Shown here in pieces: positions 6,436-6,763 of a DNA stretch of 6,763 nt; the stretch's first letter is position 1, and the number at the start of each line of letters is the position of its first letter. The notes under the pieces are model-generated. The model did not search any database, was not told where the DNA came from, and saw only the letters and a list, made by a program, of their open reading frames with translations. The translations under genes and the position numbers were made by a program. Source of the DNA: Nostoc sp. GT001 (GTDB taxonomy: Bacteria; Cyanobacteriota; Cyanobacteriia; Cyanobacteriales; Nostocaceae); the NCBI RefSeq assembly GCF_030382115.1, contig NZ_JAUDRJ010000003.1, positions 982,887 through 989,649 on the forward strand, in the 5' to 3' direction.

Positions 6436-6763
6436 TTACAGCCGACTGTGGTGGTAGCAATGGGTATCGACTGCGGTTATGGAAGACCCAGCTTCAGAAA
6501 CTTGCCAACGAATTTGGATTGACAATTCAAGTTGCACACTTCCCACCTGGTACAAGTAAGTGGAACAAGATAGAACATCGTATGTTCTGTCATATTACTG
6601 AAAATTGGAGAGGCAGACTACTTACAAGTAAAAAGGTCGTGATTAACCTCATTGGTAACACGAATACCAAAAAAGGACTGAAAATTCAAGCTACTCTTGA
6701 CGAAAACAAGTACCAAAAAGGCATTGAGGTCAGTGACAAAGAACTTTCAAGCGTTTGCTTAGA
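6436..6763 (+). pseudogene. 5'-truncated ISAzo13-family transposase, continues past the window end
   Basis: The frame starting with the codon at 6438 reads TADCGGSNGYRLRLWK and continues to the window end without a stop. It contains the family's second catalytic Asp region (TAD-GGSNG, Asp at 6444-6446) and the third acidic residue in the block TSKWNKIEHRMF (Glu at 6573-6575), then WRGR and VVINLIGNTNTKKGLKIQA. These blocks match, from memory, the C-terminal half of ISAzo13-type DDE transposases, which are normally some 400 residues or more. The N-terminal part with the first catalytic Asp is missing: a stop (TAA 6414-6416) lies just upstream in frame, inside the inverted-repeat element, and no start with a ribosome site is seen. 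Likely decay is also suggested by unusual residues where the family has P and HE after WRGR (here WRGRLLTSKK). It should not make an active enzyme; the actual 3' end lies off-window. Confidence 0.85.

Overview
The window looks like chromosomal DNA of a filamentous, Nostoc/Anabaena-type cyanobacterium. The evidence is AT-rich intergenic DNA full of short dispersed repeats of the kind typical of Nostocales, five copies of the HIP1 octamer GCGATCGC inside the large third gene, and a remnant of an ISAzo13-like transposase. The genus is inferred from these features and not proven.

Left part (1-2337): the window opens inside the 3' half of what I read as a ydaO/yuaA-class (cyclic-di-AMP) riboswitch, followed by a possible expression-platform hairpin and a small dispersed repeat. 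Next come a universal-stress-protein (USP) gene (257-892), a strong intrinsic terminator (934-961), and, only 38 bases later, a 445-residue permease of the ArsB/NhaD/SLC13 ion-transporter superfamily (1000-2337). There is almost no room for a separate promoter after the terminator. The simplest reading is one leader-controlled unit in which part of the transcription reads through into the transporter. Cyclic-di-AMP is known for controlling ion and osmolyte transport, so riboswitch, USP and ion permease make a coherent ion or osmotic homeostasis module.

Middle (2338-3062): a 725-base stretch without a credible gene. Its first half is a mosaic of hairpin-forming repeats, including a perfect 12-bp inverted repeat that shares its core with the repeat in front of the USP gene. 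It also holds a 22-base perfect palindrome beside sequence that resembles an IS200/IS605-type right end. Its second half is AT-rich and holds one plausible sigma70-type promoter for the next gene.

Right part (3063-6763): a 1037-residue membrane protein that I cannot assign to a named family. It has three predicted N-terminal membrane helices, about eight helical repeats with a near-exact 98-residue period, a charged helix, and a C-terminal membrane segment. It ends at a clear intrinsic terminator. Beyond that lies a roughly 100-bp inverted-repeat element with a near-consensus Fur-box palindrome inside it. The element abuts directly on the 3' part of an ISAzo13-type transposase, which is truncated at its 5' end and runs off the window.
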